Below, in pieces: positions 1 through 8,135 of a DNA stretch of 64,000 nt. Origin of the DNA: Streptomyces akebiae (GTDB lineage Bacteria > Actinomycetota > Actinomycetes > Streptomycetales > Streptomycetaceae). The notes beneath the pieces are model-generated. The model saw nothing but the letters and a program-made list of their open reading frames with translations, did not search any database and had not been told where the DNA came from. The position numbers and the translations under genes are program-made. How positions within the stretch are numbered: the first letter of the stretch is position 1; the number at the start of each line of letters is the position of its first letter. Location: positions 1,054,001 to 1,118,000 of the forward strand of contig NZ_CP080647.1 of the NCBI RefSeq assembly GCF_019599145.1, given 5' to 3'.

Positions 1-596
1 GCCATGGGCCACACACACGCGGCGACCGCGGCCAGGATCTGGGCGCAGGCCGGGCCCAGGGACCGCACCGCCGCCCCGTACTCGCTCCCGTCCTGATCCC
101 CGGATGCCACTGCGCACGCAGTCGCCAGTGCGGTCAGTGCGACGGAGCGATCATCAGCCCCACTGCGCAGAGACCGGACCGCGGCACCCCGTCGCTCCCC
201 GCACAGGACGTCGTAGCGACGAGCCGACGCGGTCGGCAATGGCAACCGCCGCGGCCTGCGGACAAGGACGCCGTCAGTGATCAACCCGGCCGCGAGACGC
301 TTGTGCGCGCCGGCACTCAGGATCATGACCCACTGCGATGCCGTACGCGGCCTGCGCGACGACTGGATCCGTGCGAGAACCTCGCCGAGTACGCGGTCAC
401 GCGGCTGTGCGGCGCGGACGGCGACTATATGTCCGTCAACAGCGTGGATGCAGCCGTCCAGAGCCAGTTCCATCAGCATCGCACCGCTCAGGCCGAAGTC
501 GAGACCAGTGCGATAGCCGGGAACACGCCCCTGTCCGTCCAGGTACACGGCCAGCATGAACTCGCCCGCAAGAGTCGTTCTGGAACCTGCCTTCAT
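1..596 (-). CDS. GPP34 (GOLPH3/VPS74-like) family protein, C-terminus beyond window
   Basis: Read on the minus strand from an ATG at 596, this frame stays open for 198 codons to the window edge, so the C-terminus is missing. The start follows an AAGGGGAG ribosome-binding site 7 bases upstream. The pattern LDFGLSGAMLMELALDG, then a short strand with HAVDGHIVAV, then VLGEVLARI and a conserved helix ending in GLITDGVL, is that of the GPP34 family: small all-helical proteins related to yeast Vps74/GOLPH3. Streptomyces carry many of these, usually as orphan genes, and their bacterial role is unknown; the eukaryotic relatives bind phosphoinositides. The conserved N-terminal segment is complete and no frameshift is visible. 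The family call is from remembered sequence pattern, not a search. Confidence 0.72.
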   Translation of the reverse strand, partial: MKAGSRTTLAGEFMLAVYLDGQGRVPGYRTGLDFGLSGAMLMELALDGCIHAVDGHIVAVRAAQPRDRVLGEVLARIQSSRRPRTASQWVMILSAGAHKRLAAGLITDGVLVRRPRRLPLPTASARRYDVLCGERRGAAVRSLRSGADDRSVALTALATACAVASGDQDGSEYGAAVRSLGPACAQILAAVAACVWPM

Positions 597-1189
597 TCCC
601 GATCTCCCCTTCGCGGCGCGTCGGCTTGGACTTCCGGATGCTTCCGAATCTGGCGTCGCCCCAGATCCCGGAGGGTCAGACACAGCACTATGGAGGTCAC
701 ACACCATCTCGTCAATGCAAGACGCCGTCCCGGTATACAGAACGCTCCTGGAAACAGACTGCAGACCTTCACGCAGGAGTCGCCCCATGTGGTGAGACGG
801 CTTCAGCACTTGATACAGGGCTGCACGCAGGAAACGCGGGGCGGCCCGTGGACGAACGCCGCACGCTTCCCGTCTCCCGACTCCGACCGCTGCGTAACGC
901 CGAGTCCGACCCGTCCGAGGACCTCATCGGTCAAGACGTCCTTCGCAGGGAGGACATCGCCGTCCCGGAGGTCAGGGGTGGCGGGGACCCGACGTAGGGG
1001 GCGTCTGTGTTGGCGGGGGCAGGGGCGTCGCGGCGTCCACTGGGCGGGCACGGCCGCCCCGCCGCTCACGCCGTCCCGACGGCACGCAGGCGCGTGGGTG
1101 TCCGCGGTCTCGCGGGAGGGCTCTGTCGCGCCCCGCCCGGCCGGCCCTGCGGCCCGGCAACCGTCTGGAACGAAAGGACTCGCCTCAGC
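597..1189. other. 593-bp stretch without a supportable gene
   Basis: Open frames exist on both strands but none has recognisable family content or a clear ribosome-binding site. A plus-strand frame closing at 997 has an ordinary-looking acidic tail (ESDPSEDLIGQDVLRRED) that could be the end of a lost gene. The first 200 bases are less GC-rich than the surroundings, which fits degraded or inserted DNA. Next door is a broken thioesterase, so this is probably more of the same decayed cluster. Confidence 0.4.
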
Positions 1190-1712
1190 ATGGTGACGAA
1201 CTCCGAGAGGTGGATCAGGCGTTACCACCCCGCGCCGGACGCCTCGACGCGCCTGGTCTGCTTCCCGCACGCCGGTGGCTCCGCCACCTACTACCACCCG
1301 GTCTCACGGGCCCTGCCCGGAGATCGACGTGGTGGCGGTGCAGTATCCGGGGCGTCAGGAGCGCCGCACGGAGCCCCTGGTGGACAGCATCGAGGAACTG
1401 GCCGACCTCATCGTCCCGGAGCTCGAACCCTGGCTCGACAGGCCGTTGACCTTCTTCGGGCCCAGCATGGGCGCGCCGCCGGCCTACGAGGTGGCCCTGC
1501 GGCTGGAGGCCAGGGGCACCACACTGCTCGGTCTCTTCGCCTCGCACACGGCCAAGGACACGACCTTCCGCTTCTTCGACGGCGGTCACTTCTATCTCAA
1601 CTCGCATGCCCCGGAGGTGCTTCGGGAGATCCGGCAGTTCGTCGCGGAGCGTGCGGCCGTTGCCTCGTGCCGGACCCAAGCCTCTCCCCCCATTGCTCTT
1701 GCCGGTTCTTAA
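1190..1712 (+). pseudogene. Type II thioesterase, broken (frameshift, internal deletion)
   Basis: The N-terminus (FPHAGGSATYYHPVSRAL) and the segment IDVVAVQYPGRQERRTEPL are those of the editing thioesterases that remove aberrant acyl groups from polyketide and non-ribosomal peptide carrier proteins. The two parts lie in different frames, with a one-base shift near 1320. The nucleophile motif normally GHSMG reads GPSMG (FFGPSMGAPPAYEVALRLE). After LLGLFASHTAKD the sequence jumps to the C-terminal FFDGGHFYLNSHAPEVL, so the middle part of the roughly 250-residue enzyme is deleted. Three independent lesions make a sequencing error unlikely as the sole cause. The neighbours (TetR, MFS, LuxR/LAL) are what a polyketide cluster edge would carry. 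Confidence 0.82.
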
Positions 1713-1879
1713 CACACTCCATGCAAACTCTTGGCGAAACTGCATTGTGGCGTGAGAGGCGATCGCCACCGAATTCCAGATAAGCCGGCCCGCTGTCCTG
1801 CGACGGCTCCGGGACAACCGATCCGACCAGGTGGCGTTTTGCGGTAAAAAAATACCAAGAAAAACGACACGGAATTTAA
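1713..1879. other. AT-richer intergenic patch
   Basis: About 170 bases between two broken genes. The segment 1840-1875 is strikingly AT-rich for this genome and contains GGTA-A6-TACC, a short inverted repeat around an A-tract. No gene is visible. It may be a remnant of foreign DNA or a deletion junction. Confidence 0.35.
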
Positions 1880-2290
1880 GTGCCGATCCCGAGGACACGA
1901 GTGCGGTTGGTATCGGTTCTCCGTAACGTCGGGCGTGACGACACCGAGGCCCTGCCCCACGGCTCGCAAGACATCCACCCTGTCCTGGCCCGTCGGCGCG
2001 CGTTCGTTGTCGTCGGCCAACTGCTTCCGCAATTCCGGCGCATGCTCAGCCTGGGCAAATGCCTCGATACCGACCACGAGCAAGGGGCGATGCGACTGGA
2101 AGGATTTCGTCACCCGTGTCCACATGGCGACGAGTTGCTCCTCGCCGCTCTCGCCGGATCCTCCCTGTCCGGGCATCGCCCGTTCAAGTTATTCGCCCCC
2201 CCTCCTCGAACGCCTCCATCAATGCGGCATTCAGCAGCGCTTCCTTCGACCCGAAGTGGCGCATTCCCGGGCCTCTGTGGAACAGAATCA
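1880..2290 (-). pseudogene. TetR-family regulator, broken
   Basis: On the minus strand the first recognisable part is the end of a TetR helix-turn-helix (RHFGSKEALLNAALMEAFEE, from 2261), without the preceding helices: a stop interrupts the frame just upstream. A shift in the G-run (poly-C on the plus strand) near 2198-2204 moves the reading into EQLVAMWTRVTKSFQSHRP and VGIEAFAQAEHAPELRKQL, the core of the ligand-binding domain. Then NERA is joined directly to APTGQDRVDVLRAVGQGLG, which looks like the C-terminal end, so the centre is deleted. It diverges from the MFS gene and was presumably its repressor. The operator-like palindrome at 2301-2327 survives. Confidence 0.75.
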
Positions 2291-2300
2291 ACGAGCCATC

Positions 2301-2327
2301 TATACGCCCGTCCTACACAAGCGTATA
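2301..2327. promoter_or_regulatory. TetR-type operator between broken tetR and MFS gene
   Basis: Perfect 7-bp inverted repeat TATACGC (2301-2307) and GCGTATA (2321-2327), ending 9 bases before the MFS start. Position and size suit the operator of the divergent TetR repressor, which is now broken, so the exporter may be derepressed. Confidence 0.6.
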
Positions 2328-2336
2328 GTGCCGCTC

Positions 2337-3926
2337 ATGGCTACCAATCCCTCACTGAAGGCGACCGGACGGGAGTGGGCCAGCCTCGCCGTGCTGACCC
2401 TTCCGGTGCTCCTCATCTCCATGGACATGACCGTCCTCTACTTCGCTCTGCCCTTCCTCAGCGCCGACCTGGAACCGAGCAGCACCCAGCTGCTCTGGAT
2501 CATGGACATCTACTCGTTCCTGCTGGCCGGCCTGCTCATCACGATGGGCACGCTCGGCGACCGCATCGGCCGCAGGAAGCTGCTCATGCTGGGCGCCGCC
2601 GCCTTCGGCGCCGCCTCGGCGGCGGCCGCCATGGCCGGCAGCGCCGAAATGCTCATCGTGGCAAGGGCCTTACTCGGTATCGGCGGGGCGACGCTGATGC
2701 CCTCGACCCTCTCCCTGATCCGCAACATGTTCCGCGACGACCAGCAGCGCCGTACCGCCGTCTCCGTGTGGACCGCCGCCCTGGCCGGCGGCGCGGCACT
2801 CGGCCCCCTGCTCGGTGGGGCCCTCCTGGAGCACTTCTGGTGGGGCTCCGCGTTCCTGGTCAACGTGCCCGTCATGGCGCTGCTGCTCATCCTCGGGCCG
2901 CTGCTGCTGCCGGAGTTCCGCGACCCCGATCCCGGTAAGTTCGACCTGCTGAGCACCGCGTTCAGCCTCGCCGCCGTACTGCCCGTCATCTACGGCATGA
3001 AGAAGATCGCCGAGGACGGCGTGGCGGTCGTCCCGCTGGCGACGATCGGCGTCGGTCTGTTGGTCGGCATCGTGTTCGTCCTGCGCCAGCGCAAGCTCAC
3101 CCATCCGCTGCTCGACGTGTCGTTGTTCCGGCAGCGCGCCTTCAGCACCTCGGTGGGCACCAACGTCCTGGCGATGTTCGCCATGGTCGGCTTCGGCCTG
3201 TTCACCTCGCAGTATCTGCAGCTGGTGTACGGCCTGCGGCCGTGGAGCGCCGGCCTGTGGACCCTGCCGGCCGCCGGCGCGACGATGGTCAGCGCGACCC
3301 TCGCGGCCGTCCTCGTGCAGAAGATCCGGCCGGCGTACGTCATTTCCGCGGCCCTGCTGCTCGCTTCGGCCGGGTTCGGGGTCATCGCGCAGGTCGAGGC
3401 CGATTCCGAACTCGCCCTCGTCATCACGGGCGCCACGATGATGGCGGCCGGCGTGGGCGTCGTACTGACGCTCGCCGCCGACCTGATCATCGCCGCCGCG
3501 CCACCGGAGCGCGCGGGCTCCGCCTCCGGACTGTCGGAGACCTGCGCCGAGTTCGGTGGCGCTCTGGGTATCGCGGTCCTGGGCAGCATCGGTGCCGCCG
3601 TCTACCGCCAGTCCATGGACGACGACATGCCGTCGGGGATCCCCGAGGCCGCGAGCGAGGTCGCGCACGAGACGCTGGGCGGTGCCGTACAGGTCGCCGG
3701 ACAGCTGCCGGAGGACCTCGCGGGGCTCCTGCTCACGGCGAGCCGGGAGGCGTTCACCGAGGGTATGCAGATCGCCTCCTACACGGCGGCCGGAGTGATG
3801 CTCGTCGCCGCGGTGCTGGCGGGGCTGATGCTGCGTCAGCTGCGGATCGACAGCCCGTCGGCCGGGGATCCGCATGCCGCGGCCCCGAGTTCGCAGGACC
3901 ACGAAGCCAAGCTTTCCACCCGCTGA
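2337..3926 (+). CDS. MFS drug exporter, DHA2 (14-TM, EmrB/QacA) type
   Basis: 529 residues from ATG 2337; a GTG nine bases upstream is possible. Proton-driven multidrug exporter of the inner membrane. The N-terminus has the family pattern SMDMTVLYFALPFLSADL, where the acidic residue in helix 1 is typical of DHA2 members, followed by WIMDIYSFLLAGLLITMG and the MFS motif A between helices 2 and 3 (GTLGDRIGRRKLL). Length and helix count fit 14 segments, and the basic C-terminal tail is cytoplasmic. Unlike its neighbours it has no frameshift. It probably exported the product of the decayed cluster around it, or another toxic compound. Control is likely by the divergent tetR, now a pseudogene. Confidence 0.9.
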   Translation: MATNPSLKATGREWASLAVLTLPVLLISMDMTVLYFALPFLSADLEPSSTQLLWIMDIYSFLLAGLLITMGTLGDRIGRRKLLMLGAAAFGAASAAAAMAGSAEMLIVARALLGIGGATLMPSTLSLIRNMFRDDQQRRTAVSVWTAALAGGAALGPLLGGALLEHFWWGSAFLVNVPVMALLLILGPLLLPEFRDPDPGKFDLLSTAFSLAAVLPVIYGMKKIAEDGVAVVPLATIGVGLLVGIVFVLRQRKLTHPLLDVSLFRQRAFSTSVGTNVLAMFAMVGFGLFTSQYLQLVYGLRPWSAGLWTLPAAGATMVSATLAAVLVQKIRPAYVISAALLLASAGFGVIAQVEADSELALVITGATMMAAGVGVVLTLAADLIIAAAPPERAGSASGLSETCAEFGGALGIAVLGSIGAAVYRQSMDDDMPSGIPEAASEVAHETLGGAVQVAGQLPEDLAGLLLTASREAFTEGMQIASYTAAGVMLVAAVLAGLMLRQLRIDSPSAGDPHAAAPSSQDHEAKLSTR

Positions 3927-3998
3927 GCGGGCCCCTGACGGCGATTCGACCGCCCCTGTGACCGCTCGTGCCAGCAGCCCTTTCGCGTCGGCCGATCA

Positions 3999-5340
3999 CG
4001 GTCGGCCGACGCGGAGGGCAAGGAGGCCGTGTCCGTCGTACAGCACTTGCTCTGGGCCGGCGGCTCTCAGGCGCAGAGCGCCTTCGAAGAAGGACCGTGA
4101 GGTGCCGCCGCTGCCGAGCTGCGCACCGCCGGGGGCAGTCTCTGGTCACGGGCGGCGGCCGTGCTGTCGGCGTCGATACGGTCCGAGGCCGAGCGCGTGG
4201 CGGACGAGAGCGAACGACTGCTGCGCAGCTGCCAGGTCGGGGACGAGACCCTGGAGGTGATCGCCGCCTCGGTGGCGTCCCTCACCACGACGGGGCGCCT
4301 CGATCGCGCCGCGGGCTGGTGCGACGCCCTGATCCAGGAGACCCAGCGTTCCCACGCCCGCACCTGGGAGGCGCTGTTCACCACGCTGCGGGCGGACATC
4401 TCGCTGCGGCAGGGCGACGTCTCGGCCGCCGCCGCGCGGGCCGGGCACGCCCTGGCGCTGGTCCCGCCCGAGGGCTGGGGGTCGTCGTGGGGCTGCCGCT
4501 GTCGGTGCTGCTCGCCGCGCACGCCGCGATGGGCGACCTGGCCGCCGGGGCGGAGACCGTCCAGATCAATGTGCCGCCGGAGATGTACGACACGGTGTTC
4601 GGCCCGCGCTACCTCCTGGCCCGCGGTCAGTTCGGGCTGTCCGCGGACCGGGTCCTGGCCCGCGGTCAGTTCGGGCTGTCCGCGGACCGGGTCCTGGCAG
4701 CCGTCAGCGACCTCCAGCAGTGCGGTGACATGCTGCGCGAGCGGAATCTGGACCACCTCTGCCCGGTGCCGTGGCGCACCGAGCCGGCTCGGGCCAACGT
4801 CCTCCCGGGCTGGGAGCAGACGGCCCGGCAACTGCTCCTCGACCAGGAGGAGCTGCCGGGCGGCAGGAATCCCGGAGCACGTGGCGGCGCGCTGCGGGTG
4901 CTCGCGTCGGCCAGCCCGCTCAAGCAGCGTCCCGCCCTGCTGCGCCGCGCGGTGGACGCCCTGCAGAGCTCCGGCGACCGGCTGGAACTCGCCCACGCCC
5001 TCGCCGACCTCAGTCAGGCCCATCACACCCTGGGCGAGTTCCGGCGAGCCCGGATCATGGCCCGCCGGGCGACGCAGGAGGCGAAGGCGAGCGGTGCGGA
5101 GGAGTTCCCGCGGCCCGCTCAGTCCGGCTCGGCGGACGGTGAGCCGGCCGAGTCCGGTGGCGGCTCCTCGGCGGCCCCGGCCCTCAGCGACGCCGAACGA
5201 CGCGTGGCCACGCTGGCCGCGCTCGGGCACACCAACCGGGAGATCGGACGTCAGCTGTACATCACGGTCAGCACGGTCAGCAGCATCTGACCCGGGTGTA
5301 CCGCAAGCTCAACGTCAGTGGCCGCTCGGACCTCCCGGCG
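3999..5340 (+). pseudogene. LuxR-family (LAL) regulator, broken
   Basis: C-terminal half of a large ATP-binding LuxR activator of the kind that controls macrolide and other polyketide clusters; the N-terminal AAA domain is absent. Homology begins near VVQHLLWAG (about 4030) and runs through helical repeat sequence such as DRLELAHALADLSQAHHTLG. The reading frame shifts by one lost base near 4480 (EGWG|VVVGLPL). In the DNA-binding domain (LSDAERRVATLAALGHTNRE), a base is missing near 5277, so STVEQHLTRVYRKL reads STVSSI-stop. Translation thus ends inside the recognition helix. A 39-bp tandem duplication lies inside. The remnant cannot encode a working activator. Confidence 0.82.
4616..4693 (+). 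repeat. 39-bp perfect tandem duplication
   Basis: Two adjacent identical 39-bp units (4616-4654, 4655-4693) duplicate 13 codons (LARGQFGLSADRV) in frame within the broken LuxR gene. Replication slippage is the simple explanation. Confidence 0.9.
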
Positions 5341-5493
5341 GGACTGTCGCTCCAGCGACTCCCGGGACGGCCGCCCGGGTCCGCTGACCCTCGCGCCCCG
5401 GCTCGCGGGCCCCTCCCGCACGGCGCGCACGTCTGTCTCCTTCACGTCTGCCGCATTGATCCGACGATAGGGAGGCGGGTTCTGCCGTGCGTA

Positions 5494-5566
5494 CCCCTAG
5501 ACCCCCCTCAAGTCCCCCGGGGCCGATAGCGGTCCAACAGGCCCATCTATAGGGGAACTTCAGGGG
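5494..5566. promoter_or_regulatory. Operator-like element: inverted CCCCTSAAGTYCCCC copies
   Basis: CCCCTCAAGTCCCC at 5504-5517 is matched on the other strand by GGGGAACTTCAGGGG at 5552-5566 (that is, CCCCTGAAGTTCCCC). A degenerate third copy, CCCCTAGACCCC, lies at 5494-5505. The block sits 53-125 bases before the DUF5988-like start and after the broken LAL gene. Repeated sites of this length in a promoter region suggest a regulator-binding array. Which protein binds is not evident. Confidence 0.45.
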
Positions 5567-5618
5567 TGTCCGAGGAAGCTGGTCCGACGAAGAATCGGTG
5601 CGAGACGAGAGGAGGCCC

Positions 5619-5879
5619 ATGCGTAGAGTCACCCACGATTCCTCCGCCACCGCGCTGAGCTCCGTACAGCTGGAGGGCGGTCCCCATGAGTTGTCCGGGA
5701 CGGTCGAGCTCACCGAACTGGACGAGGTGATCTTCTCCGACGAGAAGATCAAGATCCGCTACGGCAATGGCTACGAACATTTCGAGACCGTCCGCCCGGC
5801 GCCGCCGAGGACCGGCGGCGGTGAGGGATCCGAGAACATGACGTTCCGGTGGGTCGGGCGTACCCAGATCGCCGAGTAG
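5619..5879 (+). CDS. Small conserved protein, DUF5988-like
   Basis: 86 residues from ATG 5619, chosen because GAGAGGAGG lies 4-12 bases upstream. The recognisable part is an acidic/basic small domain: VQLEGGPHEL, a beta strand, then IKIRYGNGYEHFE and a C-terminal FRWVGRTQIAE. The GNGYEHFE and WxxRTxIAE elements match the DUF5988 family as I remember it, which occurs in actinobacteria and often beside natural-product genes; function unknown. No signal peptide or membrane segment. It follows the decayed regulatory and export genes and has its own operator-like promoter region, and a long hairpin follows its stop. It may be a surviving small gene of the old cluster. Confidence 0.6.
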   Translation: MRRVTHDSSATALSSVQLEGGPHELSGTVELTELDEVIFSDEKIKIRYGNGYEHFETVRPAPPRTGGGEGSENMTFRWVGRTQIAE

Positions 5880-5891
5880 GCACAACCCTCG

Positions 5892-5968
5892 GAACGTGTC
5901 CCGGACCCGCAGCACTGTGTCCCGCCCTCTCCGCGGTCGACACAGTGCTGTGGGTCCGGGACACGTTC
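5892..5968. terminator. Long hairpin with 29-bp arms
   Basis: Left arm 5892-5920 (GAACGTGTCCCGGACCCG...) and right arm 5940-5968 pair over 29 bp with a single mismatch around a 19-base loop. It starts 12 bases after the DUF5988-like stop, so termination is the likely role. The arms are longer than an ordinary Streptomyces terminator. Confidence 0.65.
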
Positions 5969-6065
5969 GCTGCCCGGACCGAACGCCATCTCTCCGACCT
6001 GCGGTGATGACGCAGGGTGAGAGCGCACTCGCGCACGTCTGGCCATCGGCCGGGGTCCCACTATC

Positions 6066-6692
6066 GTGGAAGGCATGGGCGATCTCGCCGAGCCGGACGA
6101 CGACGGGCTCCCTCCCGACCGGACCCAGGCCATCCTCGAAGCGGCCAAGGAGGTCGCTTCGCTGCTCAAGGCCGGTGGGCATCCCTTCGCGCTGGCGGGC
6201 GGCGTCGCGGTGTACGCCCACGGCGGCCCGGGGACGCTCCAGCACGACGTCGACTTCTGTGTGCTGCCGGAGGACATCGAGGCGGTCACCGGCACCCTGG
6301 AGACCGCGGGGCTGACCGTGGTCGAGCCGCCCGAAGACTGGCTGCTGAAGACCCGGAGTCACGGCCAGGAGGTCGACCTGATCTTCCGGCCGTCCCGGGC
6401 CCCGGTCAGCCGCGAACTGCTGGACCGGGCGGAGGTGCTGTCGGTCGAGTCCGTGTGGATGCCCGTACTGGCGGCGACGGATCTGCTCGTCGGGCGTCTC
6501 CTGGCGTTCTCCGAGCACTACTGCGACTTCGGTGCCGTGCTGCCGATCGCCCGCGCCCTGCGCGAGAAGATCGACTGGGACCGGGTGCGGCACGAGTGCG
6601 GTGCCGAGCCGATGCCGGCCGCCTTCCTTTTCCTGCTGGAGCGCCTCAACGTGATCGAGCCGGAGGAGACCGGCGATGGCGACAGGACATGA
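6066..6692 (+). CDS. Nucleotidyltransferase-fold protein
   Basis: 208 residues from GTG 6066; an ATG at 6075 is an alternative, and neither has a strong ribosome-binding site. The sequence has the minimal nucleotidyltransferase pattern: helix, then FALAGGVAVYAHGGPG and the metal-binding HDVDFCV, followed by a third acidic strand GQEVDLIF. This resembles nucleotidyltransferases of the DUF1814/MNT-like superfamily, which transfer nucleotides to small molecules, RNA or proteins; the substrate here cannot be told. First gene of a tight three-gene operon with a BON-domain protein and a metallophosphoesterase; its stop overlaps the next start by 17 bases. No toxin partner is visible, so a toxin-antitoxin role is not supported. 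Confidence 0.7.
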   Translation: MEGMGDLAEPDDDGLPPDRTQAILEAAKEVASLLKAGGHPFALAGGVAVYAHGGPGTLQHDVDFCVLPEDIEAVTGTLETAGLTVVEPPEDWLLKTRSHGQEVDLIFRPSRAPVSRELLDRAEVLSVESVWMPVLAATDLLVGRLLAFSEHYCDFGAVLPIARALREKIDWDRVRHECGAEPMPAAFLFLLERLNVIEPEETGDGDRT

Positions 6693-6981
6693 CCACCCGG
6701 CGGCGGACGGCCCGGGGCACCGCGCCGCACACCCGCCGGCGCACACCGAGTACCGCATAGCCCATCTGGAGGAGCGGCTCGCCCGGAGCGATCTGGCCGA
6801 GCTCGGGATGCGGATCGAGGCGCGCGGCGACGCCGTGCACATCACCGGCACGGTGTCCACTGCGGCCGATCGTGAGACGATCCTGCGCCTGGCCGCGGAG
6901 GAACTGCCCGGCGTGCCCGTGCGGGCGGACATCACTCTGGCCGACGTCACCGCGCCGGACCGTCCCGAGGAACTGTCGTGA
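6676..6981 (+). CDS. BON-domain-like small protein
   Basis: 101 residues. After a histidine-rich N-terminus (GHDHPAADGPGHRAAHPPAH) the rest has the alpha-beta pattern of a BON domain: EYRIAHLEERLARSDLAELG, MRIEARGDAVHITGTVST, ADRETILRLAAEELPGVP, VRADITL. BON domains bind phospholipids or act as small partner domains. There is no signal peptide, so it is probably cytoplasmic. Start ATG 6676 lies inside the end of the nucleotidyltransferase gene, and its stop overlaps the next gene's GTG (GTGA), so the three genes are translationally coupled. The His-rich tail could bind metal, which would suit the neighbouring metallophosphoesterase, but that is inference. Confidence 0.7.
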   Translation: MATGHDHPAADGPGHRAAHPPAHTEYRIAHLEERLARSDLAELGMRIEARGDAVHITGTVSTAADRETILRLAAEELPGVPVRADITLADVTAPDRPEELS

Positions 6982-7733
6982 TCCGGGTCGCGGCCGTCGG
7001 GGACATCCATCTGGGGCCGGACAGCCGGGGTCTGCTCCGCCCGGCGTTCGACACCCTGCCCGACCACGCCGACCTGCTGCTGCTCGCCGGGGACCTGACC
7101 CGGCACGGCACACCGGAGGAGGCGCGGGTCGTCGCCGACGAGGTGGCCGGGCTGCCGGTGCCGGTGGTCGCCGTCCTCGGCAACCACGACCATCACGCCG
7201 AGCGGCCCGAGGACGTGACGGCCGTGCTGCGGGACGCGGGTGTGACGGTGCTGGAGGGCGAGGGGACCGTCGTCCGGGTCGGCGGTGTACGGGTCGGGGT
7301 CGCCGGGACGAAGGGGTTCGGCGGCGGCTTCGCCGGGCGCAGCGGCAGCGAGTTCGGCGAACCCGAGATGAAGGCCTTCGTCCGTCACACCCGGGGGCTC
7401 GCGGACGGACTGCGCCGCGCGCTGGACGAGTTGGCGGAGGACGGCTGCGCGGTCCGTATCGCGCTCACGCACTTCTCCCCCGTACCGGACACGCTCGTCG
7501 GTGAGCCGCTGGAGATCTATCCCTTCCTGGGCAGTTACCTGCTGGCCGAGGCGATGGACGAGTCCGGCGCCGACCTCGCCGTCCACGGCCATGCCCACCT
7601 GGGCACCGAGCACGGCATCACCAGCGGTGGGGTGCGGGTGCGCAATGTCGCCCAGCCGGTGATCCGGCGTGCCTTCGCCGTGTACGGGCTGCCGGTGGAC
7701 GGGGACCGCGGGGCTGGCGGGGACGGTTCGTAG
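6978..7733 (+). CDS. Metallophosphoesterase
   Basis: 251 residues from GTG 6978, overlapping the previous stop by four bases. All calcineurin-like metallophosphoesterase motifs are present in order: VGDIHLG (Asp and His for metal 1), LLLAGDLTRHG (bridging Asp), LGNHDHH (Asn-His), ALTHFSP (His), and VHGHAHLG. These enzymes hydrolyse phosphomono- or phosphodiesters at a di-metal centre. No signal peptide, so it acts in the cytoplasm. The substrate is not evident; the co-transcribed nucleotidyltransferase and BON-like protein raise the possibility of a paired nucleotide add/remove function. A perfect 30-bp palindrome directly after the stop ends the operon. Confidence 0.88.
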   Translation: MIRVAAVGDIHLGPDSRGLLRPAFDTLPDHADLLLLAGDLTRHGTPEEARVVADEVAGLPVPVVAVLGNHDHHAERPEDVTAVLRDAGVTVLEGEGTVVRVGGVRVGVAGTKGFGGGFAGRSGSEFGEPEMKAFVRHTRGLADGLRRALDELAEDGCAVRIALTHFSPVPDTLVGEPLEIYPFLGSYLLAEAMDESGADLAVHGHAHLGTEHGITSGGVRVRNVAQPVIRRAFAVYGLPVDGDRGAGGDGS

Positions 7734-7763
7734 CCCCGGTCCCCCCGGCCGGGGGGACCGGGG
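7734..7763. terminator. Perfect 30-bp palindromic terminator
   Basis: CCCCGGTCCCCCCGG (7734-7748) is followed directly by its exact reverse complement (7749-7763), one base after the metallophosphoesterase stop. Confidence 0.8.
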
Positions 7764-8135
7764 GGCCGGGCCTGTCGCGCGGCACCCGGGCGTGAGCCGG
7801 ACGGCGGGGATACCGTCCGTCGACATGGGCGCGGACGGCCGAAGGGGAGGTCCCGGATGCACCGGCGTCCAAGCCGGTCGGGGCCTCCCACGCGGCGACC
7901 GTGGAGGGCTGACCCCCGGGAGACCGCACGGCTTCCAGTGCCGCGGCGGGCAACGTTCGTCCGTCAAGGAGCGGCGTCGGGGGGTACCTCCCGGTCGAGC
8001 GCAGCCGAGACCGGGGGAGCGTGCTCTCGGGGTGCCGGCCGGAAGTCCTCGTACTGGACGTACTTGGGCTTGCGGCCGGTGCGGCGAGAGGGCGTGCCGG
8101 GTGTCGCGACGGGGCGAACGTCGCCTGTCGTGGCC
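7764..8135. other. Intergenic region with imperfect hairpin
   Basis: About 370 bases between convergent genes. 7987-8019 forms a stem (CCTCCCGGTC against GACCGGGGGAG) around GAGCGCAGCC, a type of short intergenic palindrome common in Streptomyces genomes. On the minus strand at about 8045-8110 a protein-like segment (RRTGRKPKYVQYEDFRPAP) is readable, but it lacks a start codon and may be a gene remnant. Confidence 0.4.

Noticed and set aside
1007..1783. 258-codon frame spanning the thioesterase N-terminus
   Set aside because: Its first 60 codons precede the ribosome-binding site at about 1172, and its end is out of frame with the thioesterase body.
6066..6981. MNT/HEPN-style toxin-antitoxin pair
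   Set aside because: The partner has a BON-like, not HEPN, pattern and no RxxxxH motif.
5547..7967. 806-codon open frame on the minus strand
   Set aside because: It lies opposite four real genes (DUF5988-like, nucleotidyltransferase, BON, phosphoesterase) and has the Arg/Gly/Pro-rich composition of a high-GC shadow.
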